DNA of 30,157 nt from Bacteroidales bacterium (GTDB lineage Bacteria; Bacteroidota; Bacteroidia; Bacteroidales; UBA4417), in contig JADJGZ010000049.1 of the NCBI GenBank assembly GCA_016707785.1, positions 1 through 30,157 on the forward strand. The letters are read 5' to 3'. Below the pieces are notes generated by a model. It saw only the letters and a program-made list of their open reading frames with translations, did no database searches and had not been told where the DNA came from. The translations under genes were made by a program, and so were the position numbers. This document shows positions 6,896 through 14,468 of the stretch, piece after piece; within the stretch, counting starts at the first letter, position 1; the number at the start of each line of letters is the position of its first letter.

Positions 6896-9800
6896 ATGAA
6901 TGATCTGGACAAATCCAAAGAACAACTCATCAGTGAGTTACAGGAATTGAGGCTCGCTCATAGTTCCTTAAAAGCAACATCTGAAGCTGAGCTTCTTTCC
7001 CATAATCATACCGAAGGTGAGCTGCGGGCGAGCGAAGAGCGGTTTCAGCTTTTGTTTAACAAAGCACCTTTGGGTTATCAGTCTCTTGATATTGATGGAT
7101 ATTTTATTGAAGTAAATCAGCAGTGGCTCGATACGTTGGGCTATCAGCGTGAAGAAGTAATTGGCAAGTGGTTTGGTGATTTTCTTACACCTGCTTTTCA
7201 GGATGGATTTCGAATGCGGTTTCCTGTTTTTAAAGCTCAGGGTCATATTCACAGCGAATTTGAAATGATTCATAAAGAGGGTTCTGTGCTGTTTATTGCT
7301 TTTGAGGGAAGAATAGGATATGATTTTAAAGGTGATTTTAAGCAAACACATTGTATTTTACAGGATATTACTAAAGTCAGGTTAGCACAGAAGGAGCTGA
7401 AGCGTCTTGAATGGTTGTTGACAAGCACTCATCAGCCATCTGAAAAGAAAGCGCTTACCTACAATCCTCCTTATGGTGACTTGGTTGGGCTTAGCACTTC
7501 CCGGCTTATTCTCGACTCGGTAGGTGAGGAAACACTAACCGACATCGTGGGCGACTATCTTAACCTGCTCGATACCTCTACAGCTGTATATGAAAAAAAC
7601 GGTGATTACGCTTTGGGTATATTCTCCTCTGGCTGGTGCCGCTTCATGGATGCTGCATCCCGCGCTCTATGTGACACCAACGATAACCGCGAAGCGCTGA
7701 ACTCTGGTAGGTGGCACTGTCATGAATCCTGTTGGTCGCACGCATCGAAGACAGCTATTGAAACAGGACAGCCTGCTGACATTGATTGCGAGGGTGGAAT
7801 CCATCTCTATGCAGTCCCTGTGAGAGTTGGTGATGAGATTGTTGGTGCGATCAATTTTGGTTATGGCGACCCGCCAAATGATGAGGAGAAACTACGTGAA
7901 TTGGCATCAAAATTTCATGTCGACTATGCAGATTTGCAAACCCTTGCCTTACAGTACGAATCGCGCCCGCCTTACATAATTGAGTTGACGAAACATCGGC
8001 TTCATGCCTCGGCACGACTGATTGGTACGATCATCGAGCGCAAACGGGCCCAGGAAAAACTGAAGAAGAGCGAAGAACGCTATTCCCTTGTTATTGAAGC
8101 CTCTGAAGAAGGAATATGGGATTGGAATGTTGAAACCAACGAAGTTTTCTATTCTGAGCAATGGAAAAAACAAATAGGATATCAGGATTATGAGTTGAAA
8201 AATGATTTTAATACCTGGGTTGAGCACCTTCATCCTGATGAAAAGGAATATTGCCAAAATGCAGTCAATTCATATTTACAGCAACCTGTTGAGCATTTCT
8301 TTCTGGATTTCAGATTTCGCCATAAGGATGGAACTTACCGATGGATTCATAATAAAGCTGCTTCATTAAAAAACAATGAAGGCAAGGTTATTCGTCTATT
8401 TGGTATACATACTGATTTTACTGAGAATAGGCTATCAGAAGCTATATTTAAGGATATTATTGAGAAAAATCCTATGTCTATTCAAATTCTGAATATGGAA
8501 GGATATCCAATTCAGGTAAATTCTGCGCATACCAAACTTTTTGGAGTAAAGCCTCCATCTGATTATTCAGTATTAAAAGACCCTCAATTATTAGCACTAG
8601 GATTTGGTAAATTGTTTGAACGGATTAAAAAAGGAGAAGTTGTTTACTTTCCTGATTCATTTTATAATGTTCATGATGTTGACCCATCATTTCCTGATTC
8701 GCCGGAATGGGTAAAAGCCCTGGGGTTCACATTAAATGATATTAATGGGACTCCTAATAAAATAGTTTTATTGCATGAAAACATTACGGACCAAAAAAAT
8801 GCGGAGGTCTTATTAAATGATATTATTGAGAATAACCCGATGTCGATTCAGGTAGTTGATAAAGAAGGGCATACTCTGAGGGGGAATCCAGCCTTTATTA
8901 ATCTTTTTGGTTCTGTTCCACCACCTGAGTTTTCGATTTTTGAGGATTTAAAAAGTAAGAGTAGCGAATTGAAGGATTTGGTAGCAAGGGCTTTAAATGG
9001 TGAGATTGTTCATTTACCTGATATATACTTCAATGCACATGATGCAATAGCTGAAGCTCCTGATATACCACTATGGATTCGTGCACTGATATTCCCATTA
9101 AATAATAGTATTGGCAAGCCTGAGCGTTTTGTTTTTATGCATGAAAACATTACAGAACGTAAGGTCGCAGAGCAAGAACTAATAAAAGCCAAAGACCAGG
9201 CCCAGGAGAGCGACCGCCTTAAATCTGCATTCCTCGCTAATATGAGCCATGAAATACGTACTCCTATGAACGGAATCTTAGGATTTTCGGAATTGTTGAA
9301 AAGACCTAACCTCACTGGAGAACAGCAGAAAGAGTACATCCGGATCATAGAAAAGAGCGGGGCTCGTATGCTTAATATTATTAACGATATTATTGATATT
9401 TCGAAAATTGAAGCCGGCCTGATAACAGTTGAAATAGAAGAATCGAATATTAATGAAAAACTGAACTATATATATTCCTTCTTCAAACCACAGGCCGACG
9501 AAAAGGGAATATATTTATTTGTCGGGAAATCCCTGCCCGATAATCAAGTGTGCATTAAAACAGACAATGAGAAGTTCTATTCCATTATTACCAATCTTGT
9601 TAAAAATGCTATAAAATTCAGTCACAATGGAGTCATTGAATTTGGGTATCAGTTAAAAGGAGAATTCCTGGAATTTTATGTTAAGGATTCAGGGATCGGA
9701 ATACCCATCGACAGGCAGGAAGCAATCTTTGAGCGTTTTATTCAGGCTGATATTGCTGGTAAAATGGCATACCAGGGTGCAGGACTTGGATTGTCAATTT

Positions 9801-10321
9801 CCAAAGCCTATGTTGAAATGCTTGGTGGCAATATTTGGGTTGAAAGCGAAGAGGGCACAGGCTCAACTTTTTACTTCACATTGCCGTACAAAACCAACGC
9901 AGATAAAGAAATCAATAAACAACAGCCTGAGCCTGCGGGGAAAAGCAATGATGTTAGAAAACTAAAAATTCTGATAGTAGAAGATGATGAGGTTTCAGAA
10001 ATGTTGCTTGCTGAAACAGTAATTAGGTTTAGCAAAGAAATTTTAAAGGCAGGAACCGGTATTGAAGCAGTTGAAGTGTGTCTCTCCAATCCTGACATTG
10101 ACCTGATACTGATGGACATTCGTTTGCCCAGAATGGGTGGATACGAAGCTACAAGGCAAATCAGGAAATCTAATAAAGAGGTTATCATAATTGCACAAAC
10201 CGCTCATGGTTTAACCGGCGACAGGGAGAAATCAATTGAAGCGGGATGCAACGATTACATTGCCAAACCCATTCACAAAGATGAACTACAGGCATTGATA
10301 CAAAAATATTTCTGGAAATGA
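6896..10321 (+). CDS. Hybrid sensor histidine kinase/response regulator with four PAS domains and a PocR domain
   Basis: The protein has 1141 residues. Approximate order: a short coiled-coil start with heptad-like leucines (1-40), PAS 1 (45-165, SEERFQLLF to ILQDITKV), a PocR ligand-binding domain (190-385) with cysteines in SGWCRFMD, RALC and WHCHESCW, PAS 2 (390-515), two very similar PAS domains (about 520-640 and 645-765, each opening DIIE-x-NPMSIQ and ending LHENIT or MHENIT), HisKA with NMSHEIRTPMN (H785), HATPase (NLVKNAIKFS, DSGIGIP, GAGLGLSIS), and a receiver domain with the acceptor D1074 in LMDIRLP and K in IAKPI. There are no membrane segments, so it senses cytoplasmic signals. 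PocR domains are thought to bind small carbon compounds. No separate output regulator lies next to it. Confidence 0.92.
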   Translation: MNDLDKSKEQLISELQELRLAHSSLKATSEAELLSHNHTEGELRASEERFQLLFNKAPLGYQSLDIDGYFIEVNQQWLDTLGYQREEVIGKWFGDFLTPAFQDGFRMRFPVFKAQGHIHSEFEMIHKEGSVLFIAFEGRIGYDFKGDFKQTHCILQDITKVRLAQKELKRLEWLLTSTHQPSEKKALTYNPPYGDLVGLSTSRLILDSVGEETLTDIVGDYLNLLDTSTAVYEKNGDYALGIFSSGWCRFMDAASRALCDTNDNREALNSGRWHCHESCWSHASKTAIETGQPADIDCEGGIHLYAVPVRVGDEIVGAINFGYGDPPNDEEKLRELASKFHVDYADLQTLALQYESRPPYIIELTKHRLHASARLIGTIIERKRAQEKLKKSEERYSLVIEASEEGIWDWNVETNEVFYSEQWKKQIGYQDYELKNDFNTWVEHLHPDEKEYCQNAVNSYLQQPVEHFFLDFRFRHKDGTYRWIHNKAASLKNNEGKVIRLFGIHTDFTENRLSEAIFKDIIEKNPMSIQILNMEGYPIQVNSAHTKLFGVKPPSDYSVLKDPQLLALGFGKLFERIKKGEVVYFPDSFYNVHDVDPSFPDSPEWVKALGFTLNDINGTPNKIVLLHENITDQKNAEVLLNDIIENNPMSIQVVDKEGHTLRGNPAFINLFGSVPPPEFSIFEDLKSKSSELKDLVARALNGEIVHLPDIYFNAHDAIAEAPDIPLWIRALIFPLNNSIGKPERFVFMHENITERKVAEQELIKAKDQAQESDRLKSAFLANMSHEIRTPMNGILGFSELLKRPNLTGEQQKEYIRIIEKSGARMLNIINDIIDISKIEAGLITVEIEESNINEKLNYIYSFFKPQADEKGIYLFVGKSLPDNQVCIKTDNEKFYSIITNLVKNAIKFSHNGVIEFGYQLKGEFLEFYVKDSGIGIPIDRQEAIFERFIQADIAGKMAYQGAGLGLSISKAYVEMLGGNIWVESEEGTGSTFYFTLPYKTNADKEINKQQPEPAGKSNDVRKLKILIVEDDEVSEMLLAETVIRFSKEILKAGTGIEAVEVCLSNPDIDLILMDIRLPRMGGYEATRQIRKSNKEVIIIAQTAHGLTGDREKSIEAGCNDYIAKPIHKDELQALIQKYFWK

Positions 10322-10408
10322 TGGTGAAAGGTATTCACTCCCTGCAGCATTACAAAAACAACGCATACATGATTAAGGAAGAAATTGAGCCAGGTGTTTT
10401 ACTCAACT

Positions 10409-10416
10409 GACTTTTG
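10409..10416 (+). promoter_or_regulatory. Probable -7 element of the intact Crp/Fnr gene
   Basis: GACTTTTG matches the TAnnTTTG consensus except at the first position. It puts the transcription start near 10422, just upstream of ATG 10430, which argues against the earlier TTG at 10385. Confidence 0.3.
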
Positions 10417-10429
10417 TAATCGTCATACG

Positions 10430-10987
10430 ATGAATATGCAATTAAATGACTTACTGCCTGTTGAACGAATAGAAGAATTCCTTTCAATAGGAATGGAAAA
10501 ATCAATTTTGAAGGCAGATTATTTTATTAAATCAGGAGAAATACCCTCTAAAATAGCCTTTGTGAATAAAGGATTATTTCGTTATGTATATAACAATGAT
10601 AAGGGTGATGAATTTACCAAAGCAATAATGCCTGAAAATAATTTCATTAGTTCGTATTCTGCAATGGTATTAAGAAAGCCTTCCTACTTTTCAGTTGAAG
10701 CATTGGAAAATTCGCAATTACTCGAGATTAGCTGGTCCGACTTTTGCCTATTAATGGAAACGAATGTCTTTTGGATTAAATTTCTGATGAAGTTTATTGA
10801 AAAGGGATATATTGTTAAGGAAAGGAGGGAGCGCGATTTATTATTACTGGATGCGGAAACCCGGTATAGAAATTTTCTGGAAGAATTCCCCGGTATGGAT
10901 CAAAGAATTAAACAAGGAATTATTGCATCATATCTTGGAATTAAACCTGAAACCTTAAGCCGGATCAGAAGAAAAATCGTTTTTTGA
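10430..10987 (+). CDS. Crp/Fnr-family transcription regulator
   Basis: The product has 185 residues from ATG 10430 (an ATG at 10436 is equally possible). Residues 20-110 form the beta-roll sensor domain (ADYFIKSGEIPSKIAFVNKG, FRYVYNNDKGDEFTKAIMPEN). A long dimer helix follows, then a C-terminal helix-turn-helix with GIIASYLGIKPETLSRIRRK. It lacks the N-terminal and internal cysteines of iron-sulfur Fnr proteins and the full cyclic-nucleotide phosphate cassette, so the signal is unknown. The HTH recognition helix (KPETLSRIRRK) is nearly the same as that of the interrupted paralogue at 654-1232 (KPESLSRIRKR), so the two should read the same box. Such a box lies at the stop codon of this gene, in front of the SDR that follows. 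Confidence 0.88.
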   Translation: MNMQLNDLLPVERIEEFLSIGMEKSILKADYFIKSGEIPSKIAFVNKGLFRYVYNNDKGDEFTKAIMPENNFISSYSAMVLRKPSYFSVEALENSQLLEISWSDFCLLMETNVFWIKFLMKFIEKGYIVKERRERDLLLLDAETRYRNFLEEFPGMDQRIKQGIIASYLGIKPETLSRIRRKIVF

Positions 10988-11027
10988 CATAGGTCAATGC
11001 ATTAGAATACTTGACAAATTAGTTTTG
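10984..11027 (+). promoter_or_regulatory. Crp/Fnr-type box plus -7 element driving the SDR gene
   Basis: TTGACATAGGTCAA (10984-10997), with perfect TTGAC/GTCAA arms, is followed by 22 nt and then TAGTTTTG (11020-11027), a full match to TAnnTTTG. The SDR ATG is 28 nt further on. The box, overlapping the regulator's TGA stop, is centred near -42 and takes the place of a -33 element. The same layout occurs at 2046-2089 on the other strand. Confidence 0.7.
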
Positions 11028-11055
11028 TGGTATTATTCAACTAATTGATTTTATC

Positions 11056-11796
11056 ATGAAACTAAATAACAATACTGTATTAGTTACAGGTGGAAGTTCA
11101 GGTATTGGCCTTGAATTAAGCAAAGCGCTCATAAAAAAAGGAAATAAAGTTATCATTTGCGGTAGATCGAATGAAAAGCTAGCGGCTGCAAAAAATCAGG
11201 AACCCAGTCTTATAACCTATCAGTGCGACCTTTCCAATAGTCGTGAATGCATTGATTTTGCCCGAAAAATCGCAACTGATCATCCTGATTTAAATACCCT
11301 TATCAATAATGCAGCCATTGTCAATAAGATTGACTTCATTAATGATGAAAATGCCCTGGAACTGGCAGAAAATGAGTATCAGACAAATCTGATAGCCCCA
11401 ATACGATTGATTAATCTTCTTTATAAAACAATCAGTGCAAATGATTCTTCTTCGATTATTAATATCACAACAGGATTAATATATGCACCGAGAGTTATTT
11501 ATCCATTCTACAATTCATCAAAATCAGCTCTTCATTCATTTACGCAAACACTTCGAATCCGTTTGAAGAATGAAAATACCAGGGTGGTGGAAGTTATGTT
11601 TCCTGCTGTTGATACTCCATGGCACAAGGGGGCTCCTCCCAAAATAGCTATTAGTGCTGCTGCAGCTGTTTCGGAAATGCTCAATGGAATCGGGAAAGGA
11701 CATTCGGAAATTAAAGTAGGGGGTGCAAAAATTCTCTATCTCATTTCAAGAATAGCTCCGTTGTTTGCACTTAAAAAAGTGAATGAAATACGATAA
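11056..11796 (+). CDS. Short-chain dehydrogenase/reductase (SDR), DltE-like
   Basis: The 246-residue protein shows a classical SDR layout: the nucleotide motif TGGSSGIG at residues 11-18, C-D-L near 57-59, LINNAA at 82-87, a catalytic strand INITTG (T138/T139 where a serine is more usual) and the active-site Y152-N-S-S-K156. The C-terminus (FALKKVNEIR, no helical tail) and the short middle resemble the DltE group of oxidoreductases. The substrate is unknown. It follows the Crp/Fnr gene after 68 nt, and its promoter carries a Crp/Fnr-type box, so it is likely a direct target of that regulator. It converges on the next SDR across a strong hairpin. Confidence 0.85.
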   Translation: MKLNNNTVLVTGGSSGIGLELSKALIKKGNKVIICGRSNEKLAAAKNQEPSLITYQCDLSNSRECIDFARKIATDHPDLNTLINNAAIVNKIDFINDENALELAENEYQTNLIAPIRLINLLYKTISANDSSSIINITTGLIYAPRVIYPFYNSSKSALHSFTQTLRIRLKNENTRVVEVMFPAVDTPWHKGAPPKIAISAAAAVSEMLNGIGKGHSEIKVGGAKILYLISRIAPLFALKKVNEIR

Positions 11797-11852
11797 GTAT
11801 AAAGCACACTCACTTTCTGGACATAAGGTATACTTCATATTGATCAGAGGTA

Positions 11853-11894
11853 TATTGATCAGTGATCCGACAGAAAGGGGATCACTGATCAATA
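11853..11894. terminator. 16-bp hairpin between convergent SDR genes
   Basis: TATTGATCAGTGATCC (11853-11868) pairs with GGATCACTGATCAATA (11879-11894) without mismatch, around a 10-nt loop. The motif ATTGATCAG also occurs as a direct repeat at 11839-11847. The gap between two convergent genes is the usual place for a bidirectional stop, but no T-tract follows on either strand, so factor-dependent termination or mRNA 3'-end protection is as likely. Confidence 0.55.
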
Positions 11895-11957
11895 GGTTGT
11901 GATAATTATACCGGATTACAGCTACTGAATTTTCCGGGAAATTAGTAATTCAATTCT

Positions 11958-12725
11958 CTAAATATAGTAGCCACCTGAAACTTCAATTCTTTGTGCATTT
12001 ACCCACTTTGCGTCATTGCTGCACAGAAAAGCCACCACACTGCCAATATCGTCAGGTAATCCGACCCTGCCTAAGGCTGTCCCCCCTGCTATATAACTGT
12101 TAATTTCTTTACTGTCTCTTACAAAACCTCCGGCAAAGTCAGTTGCAATAGCACCTGGAGCCACGGTATTCACCCTTATTTTTCTGCTGCCCAGTTCCAG
12201 TGCCTGGTAACGGGTTAAGCTCTCGATTGCTGCTTTCATGATTGCATAAGCTGAATAGTTGCTATTGCTGAAGCGAGCCAGTCCAGATGAAATATTTACT
12301 ATACTACCACCATCAGAAAGGATTGGAAGTATTTTTTGTGTCAGGAAAAATGCAGACTTTAAGTGAGTGTTCACCATATTGTCGAATTGCTCTTCGGTTG
12401 TACTATCAAACGGAGCATAAAGGCCGGTACCTGCATTATTTACCAGTGAGTGAACCTGGTTAGTGTCAAAATCACTTTTTAATAATTCTCTTACCTGGCT
12501 AATAAAAGCATCAAATAAATTGCTTTTTGAAACATCGAGTTGTAGTGCGATGGCTTTTTTCCCAATAGCATTCACATCTTGTACCACTTTGCTGGCAGCT
12601 TCTTTGTTGCTGTTATACGTAATGATAATGTCAAAATCTTTTCTGGCTAACTGTATTGCCATATCTTTTCCCAATCCCCGGCTGCCACCGGTTATTAAAG
12701 CTACTCTGCTTGATTGATTTGCCAT
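11958..12725 (-). CDS. Short-chain dehydrogenase/reductase (SDR)
   Basis: The product has 255 residues from the ATG at 12725 (MANQSSRVAL). A longer frame opening at 12797 adds 24 unlikely residues and would start inside the probable operator. The sequence has the NAD(P) motif ITGGSRGLG, LVNNAGTG, a catalytic serine in NISSGLAR, the active-site Y-A-I-M-K and the PGAIATDF loop. It ends with the VSGGYYI pattern typical of FabG-like SDRs. The substrate is not evident. It is the gene downstream of the AraC regulator on the same strand, and the spacing and direct repeats between them suggest direct control. Unlike the genes beyond it, it has no frame lesion. Confidence 0.85.
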   Translation of the reverse strand: MANQSSRVALITGGSRGLGKDMAIQLARKDFDIIITYNSNKEAASKVVQDVNAIGKKAIALQLDVSKSNLFDAFISQVRELLKSDFDTNQVHSLVNNAGTGLYAPFDSTTEEQFDNMVNTHLKSAFFLTQKILPILSDGGSIVNISSGLARFSNSNYSAYAIMKAAIESLTRYQALELGSRKIRVNTVAPGAIATDFAGGFVRDSKEINSYIAGGTALGRVGLPDDIGSVVAFLCSNDAKWVNAQRIEVSGGYYI

Positions 12726-12750
12726 ATTATTTACTTTTTTTAATGAAACA

Positions 12751-12818
12751 CAAAAGTCGGTTCTTAAGTAAATAAAATGTTTGTAAATAGCAATCAACTA
12801 TTTGCAAATATCAATCAA
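12751..12818 (-). promoter_or_regulatory. AraC-type direct-repeat operator and promoter of the SDR gene
   Basis: On the minus strand, TTGATTGATATTTGCAAA (12801-12818) and TTGATTGCTATTTACAAA (12780-12797) differ at two of 18 positions and start 21 bp apart, two helical turns. A GACTTTTG -7-like element lies 21 nt further (12751-12758), putting the near repeat around -43. The far repeat overlaps the stop codon of the AraC gene. This is the site layout expected for an AraC-family activator with two DNA-binding modules. Confidence 0.6.
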
Positions 12819-13743
12819 TTGCGATATTTAAGCGGCGAAAGTGCAGTATGTTTCTTGAAAAAATTTGAAAAATGGGCTACCTCTTCAAAACCTAAGGCAA
12901 ACGCAATTTCCGATACATTCCATTGGGTTTGTTTCAGCAGAATCTTGGCTTCTTCGGCAATTCTGCCATTGATGATGGTTTTAGTGCTTCTGCCTGTGGT
13001 TTCTTTCAATACTTTATTCAAGTGGTTGATATGTATTCCCAATACTTTCGCAAATTCAAGAGGTGTTTTGAGTTGTATTACCTGTGCTTCACTTTCAATG
13101 GGGAACTGCCTTTCAAGCAATTCTATGAACAAGGAGGAAATTCTATTTGCTGCATTGGTATTACCATTTGAACTTTCAATGGGTTTTAATTTCTGTGCAG
13201 TATGTATGAGTTCCAAAACATAATTTCGTATTAAATCATACTTAAATGCATAATCTGACGACAGTTCTGTATCCATCTTTCTGAATATCATTTCCATTCC
13301 AAGAAATTGTTCATCATCTAACTGAAAAACAAAATCACTATTAGGCTGAAATATAGGTAATTCATCGATCAGCAAACCAGTTTTCGATTTTGATAAAAAC
13401 TCTTTCGTAAAAACACAGAAAAATCCTGCCTGTTCAGTTGTTTGAGGTGTATAACGGTAGGGTATTTTGGGCGTAGTAAAAGTATTCCCTGTTTCTCGAT
13501 AAGAACTGTTTTACCTGCATACTCAACAAGATTTTTACCCTTTATCAGACTGATTTTATAGTACAACCTCCGGTTATAAGTCATTTCAGGTTTATTTTTA
13601 CCGCTAAAGTAAAATTTGACGATATCAAAAACATTAAAATGTCCTAAATCATGGGTGCTTTTACTTTCAAAAAAGTTGTCAAGCTGACAACCACTGTCAC
13701 CCCATAATTCCTTATAAAACTCTTTTATACTTATGTTTCCCAT
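12815..13743 (-). pseudogene. AraC-family transcription regulator, split by one frameshift
   Basis: The N-terminal part from ATG 13743 (MGNISIKEFYKELW) has the cupin-like ligand region (MTYNRRLYYKISLIKGK, then YAGKTVLIEKQGILL). The C-terminal part has the double helix-turn-helix (AKVLGIHINHLNKVLKETTG, then WNVSEIAFALGFEEVAHFSN and FFKKHTALSPLKY). The frames join at the A4 run 13478-13481 (plus strand). With one more base there, the sequence reads LFTTPKIPYRYTPQTTEQAG and runs into SKTGLLIDELP, giving about 309 residues, the usual length of this group. As written, the first frame ends at 13369-13371 and the second can only start within it. Because both halves are fully conserved, a consensus error or a very recent deletion is likely. 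It probably activates the SDR immediately downstream. Confidence 0.85.
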
Positions 13744-13764
13744 TGTTGCAAGATTCAAATAATG

Positions 13765-13772
13765 CAAATATA
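13765..13772 (-). promoter_or_regulatory. -7 element of the AraC gene
   Basis: The minus strand reads TATATTTG, an exact TAnnTTTG match, 21 nt before ATG 13743, so the leader would be about 16 nt. No good -33 element is seen. Confidence 0.4.
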
Positions 13773-13835
13773 AAAGCATTTGGCTGATATATAAGATATA
13801 ACCAGAAAAAGTGGTGAAAGCAGCCGTCAGTCTGC

Positions 13836-14294
13836 TTATTTTGTTTGATTGAGAATCCTCAGCGCTTCATCCACATGTTTGGTTGCCTGCATTTGCGAAT
13901 TGAAGATATAGATTATTTTGCCTGTTTTATCTGCAACATAGGTTACACGGCCCGGAAGCAATCCTAATAAATTGGTAGGTACGCCAAATTGTTTACGAAT
14001 CTTATTGCCTTTGTCGCTCAGCAGGGTAAAGGTAAGCCTGTGTTTGATGGCAAATTCTTTATGGCTTTCGACAGATTGTCCGCTAATGCCAATTACTGCA
14101 TCTGCTTCCTTAAATACCTCAAACTGATCACGGAAGGAGCAGGCTTGTGCTGTACAGCCAGGACTGTCATCTTTGGGATAAAAATAAATCACCACATTCT
14201 TTTTGCCGATCACAGAATTAATAGCGAATAGACTTCCGTTTTGATCAGGCAAAGTAAATGATGGAATAGTGCTGCCAGTTTTTAGTTCGTTCAT
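13836..14294 (-). CDS. bcp: Peroxiredoxin of the BCP/PrxQ type
   Basis: The 152-residue protein begins with GSTIPSFTLPDQNG and carries the peroxidatic motif YPKDDSPGCTAQACSFRD, with the peroxidatic cysteine C47 and the resolving cysteine C52 five residues on, the signature of atypical two-cysteine Bcp/PrxQ enzymes. The later segments VIGISGQSVESHKEFA, FTLLSDKGN and GRVTYVADKTGKI fit the fold. The enzyme reduces hydrogen and organic peroxides in the cytoplasm with thioredoxin as electron donor. It is the only gene between 12.8 and 18.1 kb with no frame lesion. It sits with Dps and two oxidoreductases, consistent with an oxidative stress block. A perfect 14-bp palindrome lies 31-44 nt upstream of its ATG. 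Confidence 0.93.
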   Translation of the reverse strand: MNELKTGSTIPSFTLPDQNGSLFAINSVIGKKNVVIYFYPKDDSPGCTAQACSFRDQFEVFKEADAVIGISGQSVESHKEFAIKHRLTFTLLSDKGNKIRKQFGVPTNLLGLLPGRVTYVADKTGKIIYIFNSQMQATKHVDEALRILNQTK

Positions 14295-14324
14295 TGAATT
14301 GTCCTTGTTTAAAGTTAATAAGTG

Positions 14325-14338
14325 ATGAGTATACTCAT
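14325..14338. promoter_or_regulatory. Perfect 14-bp palindrome upstream of bcp
   Basis: ATGAGTATACTCAT is self-complementary over all 14 bases and lies in the leader or promoter region of bcp, which starts at 14294. It could be an operator for a dimeric repressor or activator. No -7 element is clear enough to place it relative to the transcription start. Confidence 0.35.
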
Positions 14339-14468
14339 TATAAGCAGGTTATAGATTCATCGCTGACAGAAACTGCCTGGAATAAGTTATACAGGGAGAA
14401 GAAACTGTCGGTTAATTGACGGCTCACTATTATACTCCGATTGATGATGATATTGTGCTTTTCATTTT

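Noticed and set aside
10385..10429. TTG start at 10385 for the Crp/Fnr regulator
   Set aside because: The added 15 residues do not fit the family and would span the -7 element. ATG 10430 is preferred.
12726..12797. Upstream extension of the SDR at 11958 to the start at 12797
   Set aside because: The 24 added residues do not fit the SDR family and would overlap the direct-repeat operator and the -7 element. The ATG at 12725 fits the family start.
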